DNA from: Tragulus kanchil
Taxonomy: Eukaryota; Chordata; Mammalia; Artiodactyla; Tragulidae
Assembly: GCA_022376925.1 (NCBI GenBank)
Contig: JAIOJX010000032.1
Span: 100,804,794-100,868,793, forward strand
DNA: 64,000 nt
Reading direction: 5' to 3'
Below, one piece after another: positions 23,255-35,736 of this stretch; position 1 is the stretch's first letter, and every line of letters starts with the position of its first letter. Made by a program: the position numbers and the translations under genes. A model generated the notes under the pieces. The model was not told the origin of the DNA. It was given only the letters and a program-made list of their open reading frames with translations, and made no database searches.

Positions 23255-25434
23255 ATATTTATCAACAACTGACCCTTTGCTGACAGAACTGGTTTTCCTT
23301 TAATGGGCCAGCTGTTTCCAGTGCCTGACCTGGTTCAACATTCCTAGTGCCCTGCAAGGAGAAGATGCACAGGGGTTCCTGCCCAGTCTTTCAGGTTCAC
23401 CTCATTCTAGCCCACTCTGCACTCACTCAGCAGTGGCTTGCTGAGTCCCCACCATGCTGGTCATTTGCTAGCCACAGGATCTTGAGCAGTGACAGAGGCC
23501 TAGCCACTACCCTGGGGTGTTCCCCAGTGGAAGAAACAGTCACACGGGCTTGTAACAATCACGTGGGTCCCAGAAAAGTGACAATTTTTAAAATGCACCA
23601 TGCAGCTTCAGATCTCTTTGCCTTTGCTCATTTAATTCACTTACCCCAACTTAACGGTCTGGCAAACTTGTGCTAAGGATAAATGGCCCATTCTGTACGA
23701 AGACTTGCAAATTCCCCGCCTCAGAGAGGAGTAACTAGTCCCTTCCCTGCAGTGCTGCTATAGGGCACAGACACAGGCACTAAAGTCCCATCTGTCCTTT
23801 GTTTGCTAACATGCCAGATCCTCCTCACTCTACCCTCCCCTCCTTGTCTGTGAGCTCCTTGTGGGCAGGGCCCGGTTTTCTCATTCTTGATCCAGAGCAG
23901 GGCCTTGACGTGTAGCAATGCTTTTGCCTGACTCTTCAGAGTCTGCCTGTCTCTGTCTGTCTGTCATCTCTCTCACCACCCACCCATGGGAGTTATTTAT
24001 AATGCATTAAAATAAACAGGGCCTATGAGCTCTGGAAGAACAAGTATCAACATTTCCTGGCTGAGACTAAGAACACATGAGCTGGATCATGGAGGAAAGC
24101 TCTGTTTCATCTCTCTCCTTGAGTGCCTGCCTGCTCTTGAATTCATGAGCCCTGTGATTACCCTTTAGCACCTAGCACAGTGCTGGACACACAGTAGGCA
24201 CATGTCAGATGATTAGCTACTTAGTTCAGCATTTATTGAGCTTTTTATCTCTTCAGAAATGGCTAGATTCTCAGGTACAGAAATGAATAGAGTGTATTCC
24301 CTACACTTAGTTCAGGATGAGAGTGGAGACCAGAATGGTTGGGATATTTATCAACAACTGACCCTTTGCTGACAGAACTGGTTTTCCTTTAATGGGCCAG
24401 CTGTTTCCAGTGCCTGACCTGGTTCAACATTCCTAGTGCCCTGCAAGGAGAAGATGCACAGGGGTTCCTGCCCAGTCTTTCAGGTTCACCTCATTCTAGC
24501 CCACTCTGCACTCACTCAGCAGTGGCTTGCTGAGTCCCCACCATGCTGGTCATTTGCTAGCCACAGGATCTTGAGCAGTGACAGAGGCCTAGCCACTACC
24601 CTGGGGTGTTCCCCAGTGGAAGAAACAGTCACACGGGCTTGTAACAATCACGTGGGTCCCAGAAAAGTGACAATTTTTAAAATGCACCATGCAGCTTCAG
24701 ATCTCTTTGCCTTTGCTCATTTAATTCACTTACCCCAACTTAACGGTCTGGCAAACTTGTGCTAAGGATAAATGGCCCATTCTGTACGAAGACTTGCAAA
24801 TTCCCCGCCTCAGAGAGGAGTAACTAGTCCCTTCCCTGCAGTGCTGCTATAGGGCACAGACACAGGCACTAAAGTCCCATCTGTCCTTTGTTTGCTAACA
24901 TGCCAGATCCTCCTCACTCTACCCTCCCCTCCTTGTCTGTGAGCTCCTTGTGGGCAGGGCCCGGTTTTCTCATTCTTGATCCAGAGCAGGGCCTTGACGT
25001 GTAGCAATGCTTTTGCCTGACTCTTCAGAGTCTGCCTGTCTCTGTCTGTCTGTCATCTCTCTCACCACCCACCCATGGGAGTTATTTATAATGCATTAAA
25101 ATAAACAGGGCCTATGAGCTCTGGAAGAACAAGTATCAACATTTCCTGGCTGAGACTAAGAACACATGAGCTGGATCATGGAGGAAAGCTCTGTTTCATC
25201 TCTCTCCTTGAGTGCCTGCCTGCTCTTGAATTCATGAGCCCTGTGATTACCCTTTAGCACCTAGCACAGTGCTGGACACACAGTAGGCACATGTCAGATG
25301 ATTAGCTACTTAGTTCAGCATTTATTGAGCTTTTTATCTCTTCAGAAATGGCTAGATTCTCAGGTACAGAAATGAATAGAGTGTATTCCCTACACTTAGT
25401 TCAGGATGAGAGTGGAGACCAGAATGGTTGGGAT
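23255..25434 (+). repeat. Tandem duplication 7 (1089-bp unit, chained to 6)
   Basis: Bases 23255-24343 recur at 24344-25434 with no visible difference. The left part overlaps the previous duplication, so bases such as atatttatcaacaactgacc occur at three places. No exon is inside the unit proper. Confidence 0.95.
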
Positions 25435-25462
25435 GATGGGGTCACTTGGAGGGAAAATGGCC

Positions 25463-27825
25463 ATGTAAGTAGGAATTTCCAATGTCATATAATCACTGGT
25501 AAAAATTTTATGAAAATACAGAGGTAAGGCAGTAGGCAAGCTTCCTTCAGAAGCAATAATTGAGCCAAATCATGGAAACATGTAGGCAGTGGCTGGGTGA
25601 AAATTGCGAGATGCATGTTCCAGGCAGAGAACAAGGAGGGCAAAAATATAGTGAGGAACAGTGAGGCCAGGACAGGAGTTCATGAAGAGCTGGTTGAGGC
25701 CTGAGCATAAAGTGCAGTGTGGGAACAGCAAGAACGAGGCCGGGGTCGTATGGAGAGCAGCATCCAGGCCTGCACTCCCTAATTAATCATTCAGAGCAAC
25801 CCTGTCCAGTGGAAATACAGTCCAAACCACATACATCACTTAAAATGTTTCTAGTATGGCTTCCCCGGTGGTCCAGTGGGTAGAGTCTGCCTTGCAGTGC
25901 AAGGAGCACCAGTTCGATTGCTGGCCCAGGAAGATCCCACATGCCAAGGAATGACTGGACCAGTGTGTCCAAATATGAGCCAGCGTTCTGGAGCGCAGCA
26001 AGAGAGACCACTGCCATGGGAGACCCAGACATGCCAGAGAATAAAGGTGAATGAAAAATAAACAATGACTTCGAAAAAGTTTCTAGTAGCTATCTTCTGA
26101 AAAAGCAAAAAAGAAAAAAAAAAAAGTGAAATGAATTTTAAGGAATTTTAATAGTATATTTTATTTATCCTAATATATCCCCAACATTATCATTTCAAAA
26201 TGAAATCAATACAAAAGTTTCTACTGAAATATTTTAGATCCTTTTATTCATACCAAGTCTTAAAGATCCAGGTGTGTTTTACATGAACAGTTTCAATTTG
26301 GACCATACACATTTCAAATATTCAAAAGCCACATGTGAACAGGGGCCTCTTGGATGGCACAGTTTTAAATCTTACCCTATAGGTCAGTGGAAACCACAAA
26401 AGCGTTTTAAAGCAGAAATAATATACCCCTAGCATTCCTAGGAGTCACAATATTAAATGTAATTTGACAGTTATTTGTGAAGATCCAGCCATGTAGAAAC
26501 TACTGGACAAAACCCATGGGATAGAAAGATGGATTACAAAGGACATTACATCAGCAGGGCAGGTAAATTCCTTAGGAAAAATGTCAGCCATGGGAAGAGA
26601 AGCCTCGGTAGTTTTAATTCAGCAGATGCTGTGATGAAGGGGGGCCAAATGTAAGTAGGAATTTCCAATGTCATATAATCACTGGTAAAAATTTTATGAA
26701 AATACAGAGGTAAGGCAGTAGGCAAGCTTCCTTCAGAAGCAATAATTGAGCCAAATCATGGAAACATGTAGGCAGTGGCTGGGTGAAAATTGCGAGATGC
26801 ATGTTCCAGGCAGAGAACAAGGAGGGCAAAAATATAGTGAGGAACAGTGAGGCCAGGACAGGAGTTCATGAAGAGCTGGTTGAGGCCTGAGCATAAAGTG
26901 CAGTGTGGGAACAGCAAGAACGAGGCCGGGGTCGTATGGAGAGCAGCATCCAGGCCTGCACTCCTAATTAATCATTCAGAGCAACCCTGTCCAGTGGAAA
27001 TACAGTCCAAACCACATACATCACTTAAAATGTTTCTAGTATGGCTTCCCCGGTGGTCCAGTGGGTAGAGTCTGCCTTGCAGTGCAAGGAGCACCAGTTC
27101 GATTGCTGGCCCAGGAAGATCCCACATGCCAAGGAATGACTGGACCAGTGTGTCCAAATATGAGCCAGCGTTCTGGAGCGCAGCAAGAGAGACCACTGCC
27201 ATGGGAGACCCAGACATGCCAGAGAATAAAGGTGAATGAAAAATAAACAATGACTTCGAAAAAGTTTCTAGTAGCTATCTTCTGAAAAAGCAAAAAAGAA
27301 AAAAAAAAAAGTGAAATGAATTTTAAGGAATTTTAATAGTATATTTTATTTATCCTAATATATCCCCAACATTATCATTTCAAAATGAAATCAATACAAA
27401 AGTTTCTACTGAAATATTTTAGATCCTTTTATTCATACCAAGTCTTAAAGATCCAGGTGTGTTTTACATGAACAGTTTCAATTTGGACCATACACATTTC
27501 AAATATTCAAAAGCCACATGTGAACAGGGGCCTCTTGGATGGCACAGTTTTAAATCTTACCCTATAGGTCAGTGGAAACCACAAAAGCGTTTTAAAGCAG
27601 AAATAATATACCCCTAGCATTCCTAGGAGTCACAATATTAAATGTAATTTGACAGTTATTTGTGAAGATCCAGCCATGTAGAAACTACTGGACAAAACCC
27701 ATGGGATAGAAAGATGGATTACAAAGGACATTACATCAGCAGGGCAGGTAAATTCCTTAGGAAAAATGTCAGCCATGGGAAGAGAAGCCTCGGGTAGTTT
27801 TAATTCAGCAGATGCTGTGATGAAG
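25463..27825 (+). repeat. Tandem duplication 8 (1186-bp unit)
   Basis: Bases 25463-26637 recur at 26649-27825 with single-base indels (ctccctaat/ctcctaat; cctcggtag/cctcgggtag) and a short G-rich junction. Each copy carries the same SINE with the same target-site duplications. Confidence 0.95.
25857..26079 (+). mobile_element. CHR-like SINE, shortened, with perfect TSD
   Basis: tggcttccccggtggtccagtgg head, caccagttcgattgctggcc box, ending gaatgaaaaataaacaatgacttcgaaaaa. Target-site duplications gtttctagta at 25847-25856 and 26080-26089 are perfect. The element is copied at 27042-27264 by the tandem duplication together with its TSDs. Confidence 0.82.
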
Positions 27826-28564
27826 AAAAAGACACCAACAGTTATGAGAGCCCATTACATGCTGTACGCTATGTTAGGCTTTCAGCATTTTCATCAGATT
27901 TCACTTTCATGGCAACTGTGGAGACTAGCATTGTGACTTTTTATTTATAGATGGAAACACTTGATTTTTAGAAAGTTTTTCTTAGTTCTTAGAGGCAGAA
28001 TGGGGCTCTAACCCAGCCCTGTTCTACACAGCCCCTGTTCTAGTGTGTGATCTAGAAACTAGTGGCCTTAATGGTAGATAAGAGTCATCACTGGAGGAAT
28101 GAAACGCCCTAAAATTCTTCCCATTGTCATAGAACTTCTCTCTCTCCTGGTGTTTCTCCTTCCTGCATGGCCACCTCTTCTGGTTTTCTCTGAGGAGGGC
28201 TCTTCTGTCTCTTCCTTCCAGGTAAAAGTGATCTGCTTCACTTTGTTGCTAGCAACAGATGTTCTCACATGGAGCATGTAAATCCTGTTGCTCTTTAGTA
28301 CTCTGTCCCAGGCCTTCAGCCTGCTGACTATGCTCTCCACTTGAGTCCCTCCTCCGCTCTTCCCCTGCAGCTGTTGTCAATATATTGGTGCATGGTCGTC
28401 ATGCCTTTTGTAAGGAAATACTAGCTGGAGACCCCTTTGCTACTGTGGGTTACAAAGCACTCGTGCAGGGGATACACATGTGAATGAACAGAACTTTGAT
28501 TTTTAGTTAGTTGACAAGGAAAAGTGGAGGACCCAGAAGCAGATCCATAGGCTGTCCATTTAAT
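27826..28564. other. Intronic sequence, nothing recognised
   Basis: Single-copy DNA. A MIR-like remnant is possible near 27870-28010 (atgctgtacgctatgttagg, tttttatttatagatggaaac). No exon with matching phase. Confidence 0.4.
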
Positions 28565-28577
28565 ATAAAAGAGAAGG

Positions 28578-28749
28578 GGGCTTCCCTTGTGACTCAGTGG
28601 ATAAGAACCCATCTGCCAGTGCAAGAGACACAGGTTCGATCCCTGATCTGGGAAGATCCCACATACCACAGAGCAGCTAAACCCACACATCAACAAAGAC
28701 CCAGCACAGCCAGAAATAAAGTTTAAAAAAAATAATAAAAAATAAATAA
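28578..28749 (+). mobile_element. tRNA-derived SINE with 13-bp TSD
   Basis: Head ggcttcccttgtgactcagtgg, caggttcgatccctgatctg box, cagccagaaataaag and an AAATA-rich tail. The duplication ataaaagagaagg at 28565-28577 and 28750-28762 is perfect, showing a clean retroposition. Confidence 0.85.
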
Positions 28750-28764
28750 ATAAAAGAGAAGGAT

Positions 28765-29030
28765 AGGGCTTACCTGGTGGTCCAGTGGGTAAAGAGTCCA
28801 CCTTGCAGTGCAAGGAGCACCGGTTCAATCCCTGGCCTGGGAAGATCCCACCTCAGAGCAGCTGGACCAGTGTGTCTAATTATGCACCAGCACTCTGGAG
28901 CACATGCGCCCAGAGCTGGTGCTCTGCCACGAGAGAGACCACTGCAATGGGATGCCCACACAGGCCAAAGAATAAGGATGGATGAAAATAATAAATAAGA
29001 AAAAGCTCAAGGCATGAAGTTAAAAAAGAG
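28765..29030 (+). mobile_element. Second CHR-like SINE inserted beside the first
   Basis: gggcttacctggtggtccagtgg head, cggttcaatccctggcctgg box and gagcacatgcgcccagagc body. It starts immediately after the downstream target duplication of the previous SINE. gagaaggata before it resembles gagagggata after it, suggesting its own target duplication. Confidence 0.8.
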
Positions 29031-29560
29031 AGAGGGATAAAAGAGAATCGGACAATGCTTCTCAGAGGGGAGCTGATTTAGACAGAGTGGGAAGGGTGCT
29101 TGGTTCCTTAGCAGTGTAAGATGTGGAAGGCATGAGTGAAAAAGGAACTAGCAAATATGAAGGAAGAGTTGCTCAGAATAAAATGGAAGCTTTGGGGAAT
29201 TAGCAGAGTACAGATTAGCATAAACATGGATGGAAGCAGAGGGAGATGGCAGTGGAATGAGGGTGGGGGCCAGATCACAGTGGGGTTGATAGTTTATCCA
29301 TCAGGCAATTTAAAGTTAGATTTTAAGCAGGAATTCACTCTGTCATTGATTGGAGTAGCCAGGAACTCAGGGAAGTTTTCTGTGGTTAGCTTAATCCTGG
29401 TCCCCTTATCTTTAAAGAAGGAAAAAAAAAAAAAGAGGAGGAACAGGAAGGTTCAACTCTATTTAAATTCATTTTGCCTATTGATTTCATTTAGGATGGA
29501 GGGGTATACTATCATCAAAAAATTCTCATCTTTTCCCCTGGTTATTTCTTCACATTTCAG

Positions 29561-29663
29561 CCCCAAACATGAAGAAGAAGATAAAAAAGTGAAGGAAAAA
29601 GAGCCATACCAATTGAAACTTCAAAAAACAGAAGAGGATCTACACTCAGAGCATCTTTTAAAG
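29561..29663 (+). CDS. FYB2: FYB2 charged exon (PKHEEEDKKVKEKE)
   Basis: The acceptor cacatttcag and the donor gtatct bound 103 bp. The first base completes Ser with ag from the previous exon; then PKHEEEDKKVKEKEPYQLKL, QKTEEDLHSEHLLK, ending in phase 0. The segment is highly charged, with alternating Glu/Asp and Lys, and looks like a disordered or helical linker with no catalytic motif. A longer open frame extends about 420 bp upstream of the acceptor, but that part is intron: it lacks family similarity and contains a poly-A run. This exon is in unique sequence. Confidence 0.85.
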
Positions 29664-29861
29664 GTATCTCTGTTCTAGGGTCCCAAATCAGACAGTCCAG
29701 GTCAGTCATATAACAGGATCAGTTCACAGGAGTGACTGAAGAGCCTGTGCCACGCTCAGAGAGACAGTCAGACGATGGAGTGGATGTTACAAGACAATAG
29801 CACTGACCTCTAGCCTCATTTCCCACTGACTAGCCAGCAAGCAGGCCTCATAAACAGGGCT

Positions 29862-31985
29862 GAGATTAGTATGAGTCATCTAGGCACCTGGAGGGAAAAT
29901 TCAAAGACACACTCAGGTGCCCCCTCTGCTCCTGTGGAGCCTGGTAGGAGGGCCTCCTTAAGTTCTGTGCTCCGAGGCTCTGCCTAGAAAAGGGACTTTG
30001 TCTCTGAGCTCAGGCATCTCATGTGTAAAATGAGAATAAATGACCCCTACCCAATTACCATCCCCAATCCCATCCTAATTCTGTCTCATTCTTGATAATG
30101 AAGTAATGTAGATGATGTTGCTTTGTAAGCTGTAAGCTACCATAAAAATGAAGTATATTATTAATTGATCAGTGAACGTTGTTTATTGATAGGAAACACT
30201 GTATATGTGGATATCCATATCTATTAGAAGGAGATAGTTCTTCAGAACAGTCAGAGGCTTAAACAGTAGATACCACCACAGGGCTATTACCAGGATTCAA
30301 AGTATCCGAGATGCCTGTCGGAGATGCACATATTACCTTATGTCAAATTGTTCCAGTCCCACCTGCAGGGCTTGGGTAAATCAGACATCTTGGTGGTGGT
30401 GTGGGCCTCAACTGAGGTGTAGGCCCAGAGGCCTTGGTACACAAGGTTGGGTATTTACAGAGTATAAAAAAGCAGCATAATTCAAAGAAGTAAGTCATTC
30501 ATAATGAAAGACAGTGACCAGAGCCAGGGGAATGGCATTAAGGGTAGGGGCAAGGCCAGAATGGGTGGTGAGGCCAGAGATCAGGAAGGGGCTCATCAAG
30601 AACACTTCATGATGAGAAAGACAGCAGAGGACGTGTGTGTATTCACTTGCTTAGTCGTGTCTGATTCTTTATGACCCTATGGACTCTAGCCCCATCAGGC
30701 TCCTCTGTCCATGGGATCCTTCGGGCAGGAGTACTAGAATGGGTTGCCATTCCCTCTTCCAGAGGATCTTCCTGTCCCAGGGACTGAACCTATGTCTCCT
30801 GAATTGGGAGGTGAATTTTTTGCCACTGAGCCAATGGGGAAACCCGATAGGATTCAGGATTCTGACCGTGACAGAGCAAAAGCAGGAATGCACCCTTGTG
30901 GGCAGGTGGATCCCTTGATGGGCCGAGATTAGTATGAGTCATCTAGGCACCTGGAGGGAAAATTCAAAGACACACTCAGGTGCCCCCTCTGCTCCTGTGG
31001 AGCCTGGTAGGAGGGCCTCCTTAAGTTCTGTGCTCCGAGGCTCTGCCTAGAAAAGGGACTTTGTCTCTGAGCTCAGGCATCTCATGTGTAAAATGAGAAT
31101 AAATGACCCCTACCCAATTACCATCCCCAATCCCATCCTAATTCTGTCTCATTCTTGATAATGAAGTAATGTAGATGATGTTGCTTTGTAAGCTGTAAGC
31201 TACCATAAAAATGAAGTATATTATTAATTGATCAGTGAACGTTGTTTATTGATAGGAAACACTGTATATGTGGATATCCATATCTATTAGAAGGAGATAG
31301 TTCTTCAGAACAGTCAGAGGCTTAAACAGTAGATACCACCACAGGGCTATTACCAGGATTCAAAGTATCCGAGATGCCTGTCGGAGATGCACATATTACC
31401 TTATGTCAAATTGTTCCAGTCCCACCTGCAGGGCTTGGGTAAATCAGACATCTTGGTGGTGGTGTGGGCCTCAACTGAGGTGTAGGCCCAGAGGCCTTGG
31501 TACACAAGGTTGGGTATTTACAGAGTATAAAAAAGCAGCATAATTCAAAGAAGTAAGTCATTCATAATGAAAGACAGTGACCAGAGCCAGGGGAATGGCA
31601 TTAAGGGTAGGGGCAAGGCCAGAATGGGTGGTGAGGCCAGAGATCAGGAAGGGGCTCATCAAGAACACTTCATGATGAGAAAGACAGCAGAGGACGTGTG
31701 TGTATTCACTTGCTTAGTCGTGTCTGATTCTTTATGACCCTATGGACTCTAGCCCCATCAGGCTCCTCTGTCCATGGGATCCTTCGGGCAGGAGTACTAG
31801 AATGGGTTGCCATTCCCTCTTCCAGAGGATCTTCCTGTCCCAGGGACTGAACCTATGTCTCCTGAATTGGGAGGTGAATTTTTTGCCACTGAGCCAATGG
31901 GGAAACCCGATAGGATTCAGGATTCTGACCGTGACAGAGCAAAAGCAGGAATGCACCCTTGCAGTGGATCCCTTGATGGCCGAGA
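29862..31985 (+). repeat. Tandem duplication 9 (1063-bp unit)
   Basis: Bases 29862-30924 recur at 30925-31985. The interior is the same; differences sit at the first copy's right end (cttgtgggcaggtggatc versus cttgcagtggatc; gatgggccgag versus gatggccgag). Confidence 0.95.
30637..30847 (-). mobile_element. Bov-A2-type SINE, antisense
   Basis: Reverse complement of a Bov-A2: ttgcttagtcgtgtctgatt, accctatggactctagcccc, ggctcctctgtccatgg, then gccactgagccaatggggaaaccc. Copied at 31700-31910 by the tandem duplication. Confidence 0.85.
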
Positions 31986-32406
31986 ACACAGGGCTCTGGG
32001 ATCCAGTCCTTCCTGGGCAAATCGCTAGCTGTGAGAACAGGAGCCAGTTATTTAATAGTTGACCTTTCTCAATTCTTTATCAAGAGGAATCATGGTATTT
32101 TTCAAATGGAGTGACATGAAGATTAAGTGAGATAAGCTATATCAAGGGCCTATTCTGTGGCCAGCCTTCTGTTATATCATGACTGTGTCCTATGAGCCTG
32201 ACCCAGAGCTGGGTATCCACTGGCTATTCAAAGGGGAATGAAAGATGTTGTATGCGCCCTTGTGAAACTTAGAGAAATAAGACTGTAGTAAATAAAACAG
32301 CAATGACTAGCCAGGAGGAATGAATGTATACAGAACAGTATGAGTAAGTAAAATACCAACAGATAAGTCAGAGCACTAAAGGACTGTCCCTGTTGCGTGT
32401 GTTTAG

Positions 32407-32563
32407 GTGGAAATCTATGAAGAGATACCTGGGAAAACTCCGATGGCAGAAGTCCACAGAGGTAGAGCCATGCTGGCCGGAAAGCAGGACACTGAGATGG
32501 ACGTCTTCCAGATGAAGGCTCGGCCTGAAGACTTCCAGCTGTCCAGGCACTCCATAGGCTACT
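32407..32563 (+). CDS. FYB2: FYB2 exon carrying a YEEI tyrosine motif
   Basis: The acceptor tgtttag and the donor gtgagt bound 157 bp. The frame starts with Val (gtg) in phase 0; this is not a translation start. It reads VEIYEEIPGKTPMAEVHRGR, AMLAGKQDTEMDVFQMKARP, EDFQLSRHSIGY, leaving one t. YEEI at 32416-32427 matches the optimal phosphopeptide preference of Src-family SH2 domains (established for Src/Fyn/Lck), which suits a FYN-binding adaptor. The left-over t joins gt of the exon at 41301 to make Cys. Confidence 0.85.
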
Positions 32564-32880
32564 GTGAGTTGCATTTTTCTTCCTGGTTCTTTTCACCATC
32601 ACCAAATTATTTTAAAGCTGTGCATGACCATGATGTTAATTTTTATAAATATTCACTGAGCATCTGTTATATACCAAGTCAGTTGCCTGAGTGAGCCAGC
32701 TCTACTGGATTTAGAGGTAAAAGGCCTGAGTTCAAATTGAGGCTTTCATACTTACTGGCTGCGTAATGTAGTCCTTCATATGCCTCTATGTCTTCATTTG
32801 CAAAAAAAGATCACAGCATAGATCTCAATGGTGTTTTGCGAGGACCAACTCTGATAGTAATGTCACCTAACAGGTACGTG

Positions 32881-35135
32881 AGCAATGTTTACTCATTTTT
32901 TTTAAATATCTACCAGCTACTGTATTTTGTAGACCCTAAACATTGACACAGTATGATATCATTATTTGACTTCATTCAGGTTGCTTCTTATCTTCATGTG
33001 AGCGAAGACTCTTGATTGCAAGTAACTGGAATCAAATCATACTATGTTAAGCAAAAGAGGAGGTGGCTCACCTAGCAGAAGGTCTGGGCAAGGCAGGACT
33101 CAGACACACAAACAGTAGCACAAGGACTCAGGATTACCTTCTTTGCTTCTGGCTTTGCCCCACTCCCTCCTAGCTCCATCTTCAAGCCAATTCTACCCTC
33201 GTGGAGGCAAGAGGGCACCTGGAAGCAACAGACTTACACACACTCTCCTCTGAGGAACCCCAACAGAAAGCTGAAAATTGTTATCCTCTCAGTAGTTTTT
33301 CTCTTTTTTTTGGCCACTTCTATTGGTCTTTCATTTATCTATTTTCATCCATCTTTGTTCTTTGGCCTGTGTGGGCCTCCCATAGCAGTGGCCTCTCTCG
33401 CTGCAGAGGACTGGCTCTGGGCGCATGCACTCCAGAGCTCCAGCTCAATAGTTGGACACATCGGTCCAGCCGCTCTGCAGCACATGGGACCTTCCCAGGC
33501 CAGGGATCAAACTGGCGCCCCTTGCACTGCAAGGCGGTGTCCTTACCCACTGGATCACCAGGGAAGCCTCTCCTCTCAATAGTTTTTAAGACCCAGATCT
33601 GGGTCTTACTGGCTTGATGGTATCACCTGCCAACCCTGACCCAGTCATCATGAATGCAGGATAGAATGCTCTGACTGACCCAGGCCTGTGTCAAAAACTC
33701 ACATCTGGAGCAGGAGGTAGAATTAATTCCACAAAAATGGTATCATTTCAGATGGAAGGATTTCCCAAGTTAAAGAGCTGTTATCATGGGGAAAAAAGTA
33801 GACACTGGGTACACAAAACAAATGTCTATTTCAGTCCAATAAGCCATAGCAAACCACTGACATTTCATAATGTGTTATAGTCCAAGTTATGAGAAGAATA
33901 TAGTAAAATCATAAAATGGACTTAGGCTCTCTTAAATCTGCCTCTGGGATAGTTGGCTGCATCCCTGCCTTGCACCTCCTCCCCTGCACACTGTTTATTC
34001 TAAGTTAGCAATGTTTACTCATTTTTTAAATATCTACCAGCTACTGTATTTTGTAGACCCTAAACATTGACACAGTATGATATCATTATTTGACTTCATT
34101 CAGGTTGCTTCTTATCTTCATGTGAGCGAAGACTCTTGATTGCAAGTAACTGGAATCAAATCATACTATGTTAAGCAAAAGAGGAGGTGGCTCACCTAGC
34201 AGAAGGTCTGGGCAAGGCAGGACTCAGACACACAAACAGTAGCACAAGGACTCAGGATTACCTTCTTTGCTTCTGGCTTTGCCCCACTCCCTCCTAGCTC
34301 CATCTTCAAGCCAATTCTACCCTCGTGGAGGCAAGAGGGCACCTGGAAGCAACAGACTTACACACACTCTCCTCTGAGGAACCCCAACAGAAAGCTGAAA
34401 ATTGTTATCCTCTCAGTAGTTTTTCTCTTTTTTTTGGCCACTTCTATTGGTCTTTCATTTATCTATTTTCATCCATCTTTGTTCTTTGGCCTGTGTGGGC
34501 CTCCCATAGCAGTGGCCTCTCTCGCTGCAGAGGACTGGCTCTGGGCGCATGCACTCCAGAGCTCCAGCTCAATAGTTGGACACATCGGTCCAGCCGCTCT
34601 GCAGCACATGGGACCTTCCCAGGCCAGGGATCAAACTGGCGCCCCTTGCACTGCAAGGCGGTGTCCTTACCCACTGGATCACCAGGGAAGCCTCTCCTCT
34701 CAATAGTTTTTAAGACCCAGATCTGGGTCTTACTGGCTTGATGGTATCACCTGCCAACCCTGACCCAGTCATCATGAATGCAGGATAGAATGCTCTGACT
34801 GACCCAGGCCTGTGTCAAAAACTCACATCTGGAGCAGGAGGTAGAATTAATTCCACAAAAATGGTATCATTTCAGATGGAAGGATTTCCCAAGTTAAAGA
34901 GCTGTTATCATGGGGAAAAAAGTAGACACTGGGTACACAAAACAAATGTCTATTTCAGTCCAATAAGCCATAGCAAACCACTGACATTTCATAATGTGTT
35001 ATAGTCCAAGTTATGAGAAGAATATAGTAAAATCATAAAATGGACTTAGGCTCTCTTAAATCTGCCTCTGGGATAGTTGGCTGCATCCCTGCCTTGCACC
35101 TCCTCCCCTGCACACTGTTTATTCTAAGTTAGCAA
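32881..35135 (+). repeat. Tandem duplication 10 (about 1124-bp unit)
   Basis: Bases 32881-34006 recur at 34007-35135. The only change noticed is a shorter T run (eight versus six) near the left edge. Both copies carry the same SINE. Confidence 0.95.
33301..33571 (-). mobile_element. CHR-like young SINE, antisense, 16-bp TSD
   Basis: ggccacttctattggtctttc start through atcaccagggaagcct. Flanks cctctcagtagttttt (33285-33300) and cctctcaatagttttt (33572-33587) form a target-site duplication with one mismatch. An antisense open frame of about 90 codons passes through it, as in sister copies. Copied at 34425-34695. Confidence 0.85.
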
Positions 35136-35400
35136 AGTTTGCAATCCCATGTGCTTCAGTGCCCCATCACTTCACCTGATGTCTTTCCTGTGTCTTGAAA
35201 TTCCTTTCTGCCCACTTTACACTTGCTGATGTCTTAGCCATCTCTCAGGATCTATCTCCGAAGTCATTTCTTTTGAGGCCTTCCTTACCTTCCTTACCTC
35301 TATCTTCCTCTTTCCCACTATCCAGGGACCGTAATCACTCACTCGTCTCTATTTCCAGGACACTAAAACAGCAACTGAGTGACCACTTTTCCATATTAGG

Positions 35401-35718
35401 GATTTTTTAAAATTTATTTATCTTTTTGGGGGGTGGGGTGGGAAGGGAGGGGGACGGGCAGGCCACTTCTATTGGTCTTTCAATTCTCTATTTTCATCCG
35501 TCTTTGTTCTTTGGCCCGTGTGGGCCTCCCATCGCGGTGGCCTCTGTTGTCGCAGAGCACCGGCTCTGGGCGCATGTGCTCCAGAGCTCCGGCTCGGTAA
35601 TTGGACACATCATTCCAGCCGCTCCGCAGCACGTGGGATCTTCCCAGGCCAGGGATCGAACTGGCACCCCTTGCACTGCAAGGCGGTGTCCTTACCCACT
35701 GGACCACCAGGGGAAGCC
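35401..35718 (-). mobile_element. CHR-like young SINE, antisense
   Basis: aatttatttatctttttggg tail, G-rich tract, ggccacttctattggtc, and the head accaccaggggaagcc. Target duplication ccatattagg (35391-35400) and ccatgttagg (35719-35728) has one mismatch. A BovB fragment begins shortly after it. Confidence 0.87.
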
Positions 35719-35736
35719 CCATGTTAGGTTTTTGTT

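Larger units (their letters stand above)
21129..23503 (+). repeat. Tandem duplication 6 (1188-bp unit), copies a FYB2 exon
   Basis: Bases about 21129-22312 recur at 22317-23503. The copies carry the 32-bp exon once each. Errors concentrate at the inner junction: the first copy lacks a 7-bp segment near 22268 (ccatgcattt versus ccatgctggtcattt) and ends in unmatched tatttta. Confidence 0.95.

Noticed and set aside
29136..29560. Open frame extending upstream of the FYB2 exon at 29561
   Set aside because: A good acceptor at 29560 and loss of family similarity upstream show this part is intron read-through.
32407..32409. Possible start codon at the beginning of the exon
   Set aside because: The codon is gtg directly after an AG acceptor and the frame enters in phase 0 from the exon at 29561; it encodes an internal Val.
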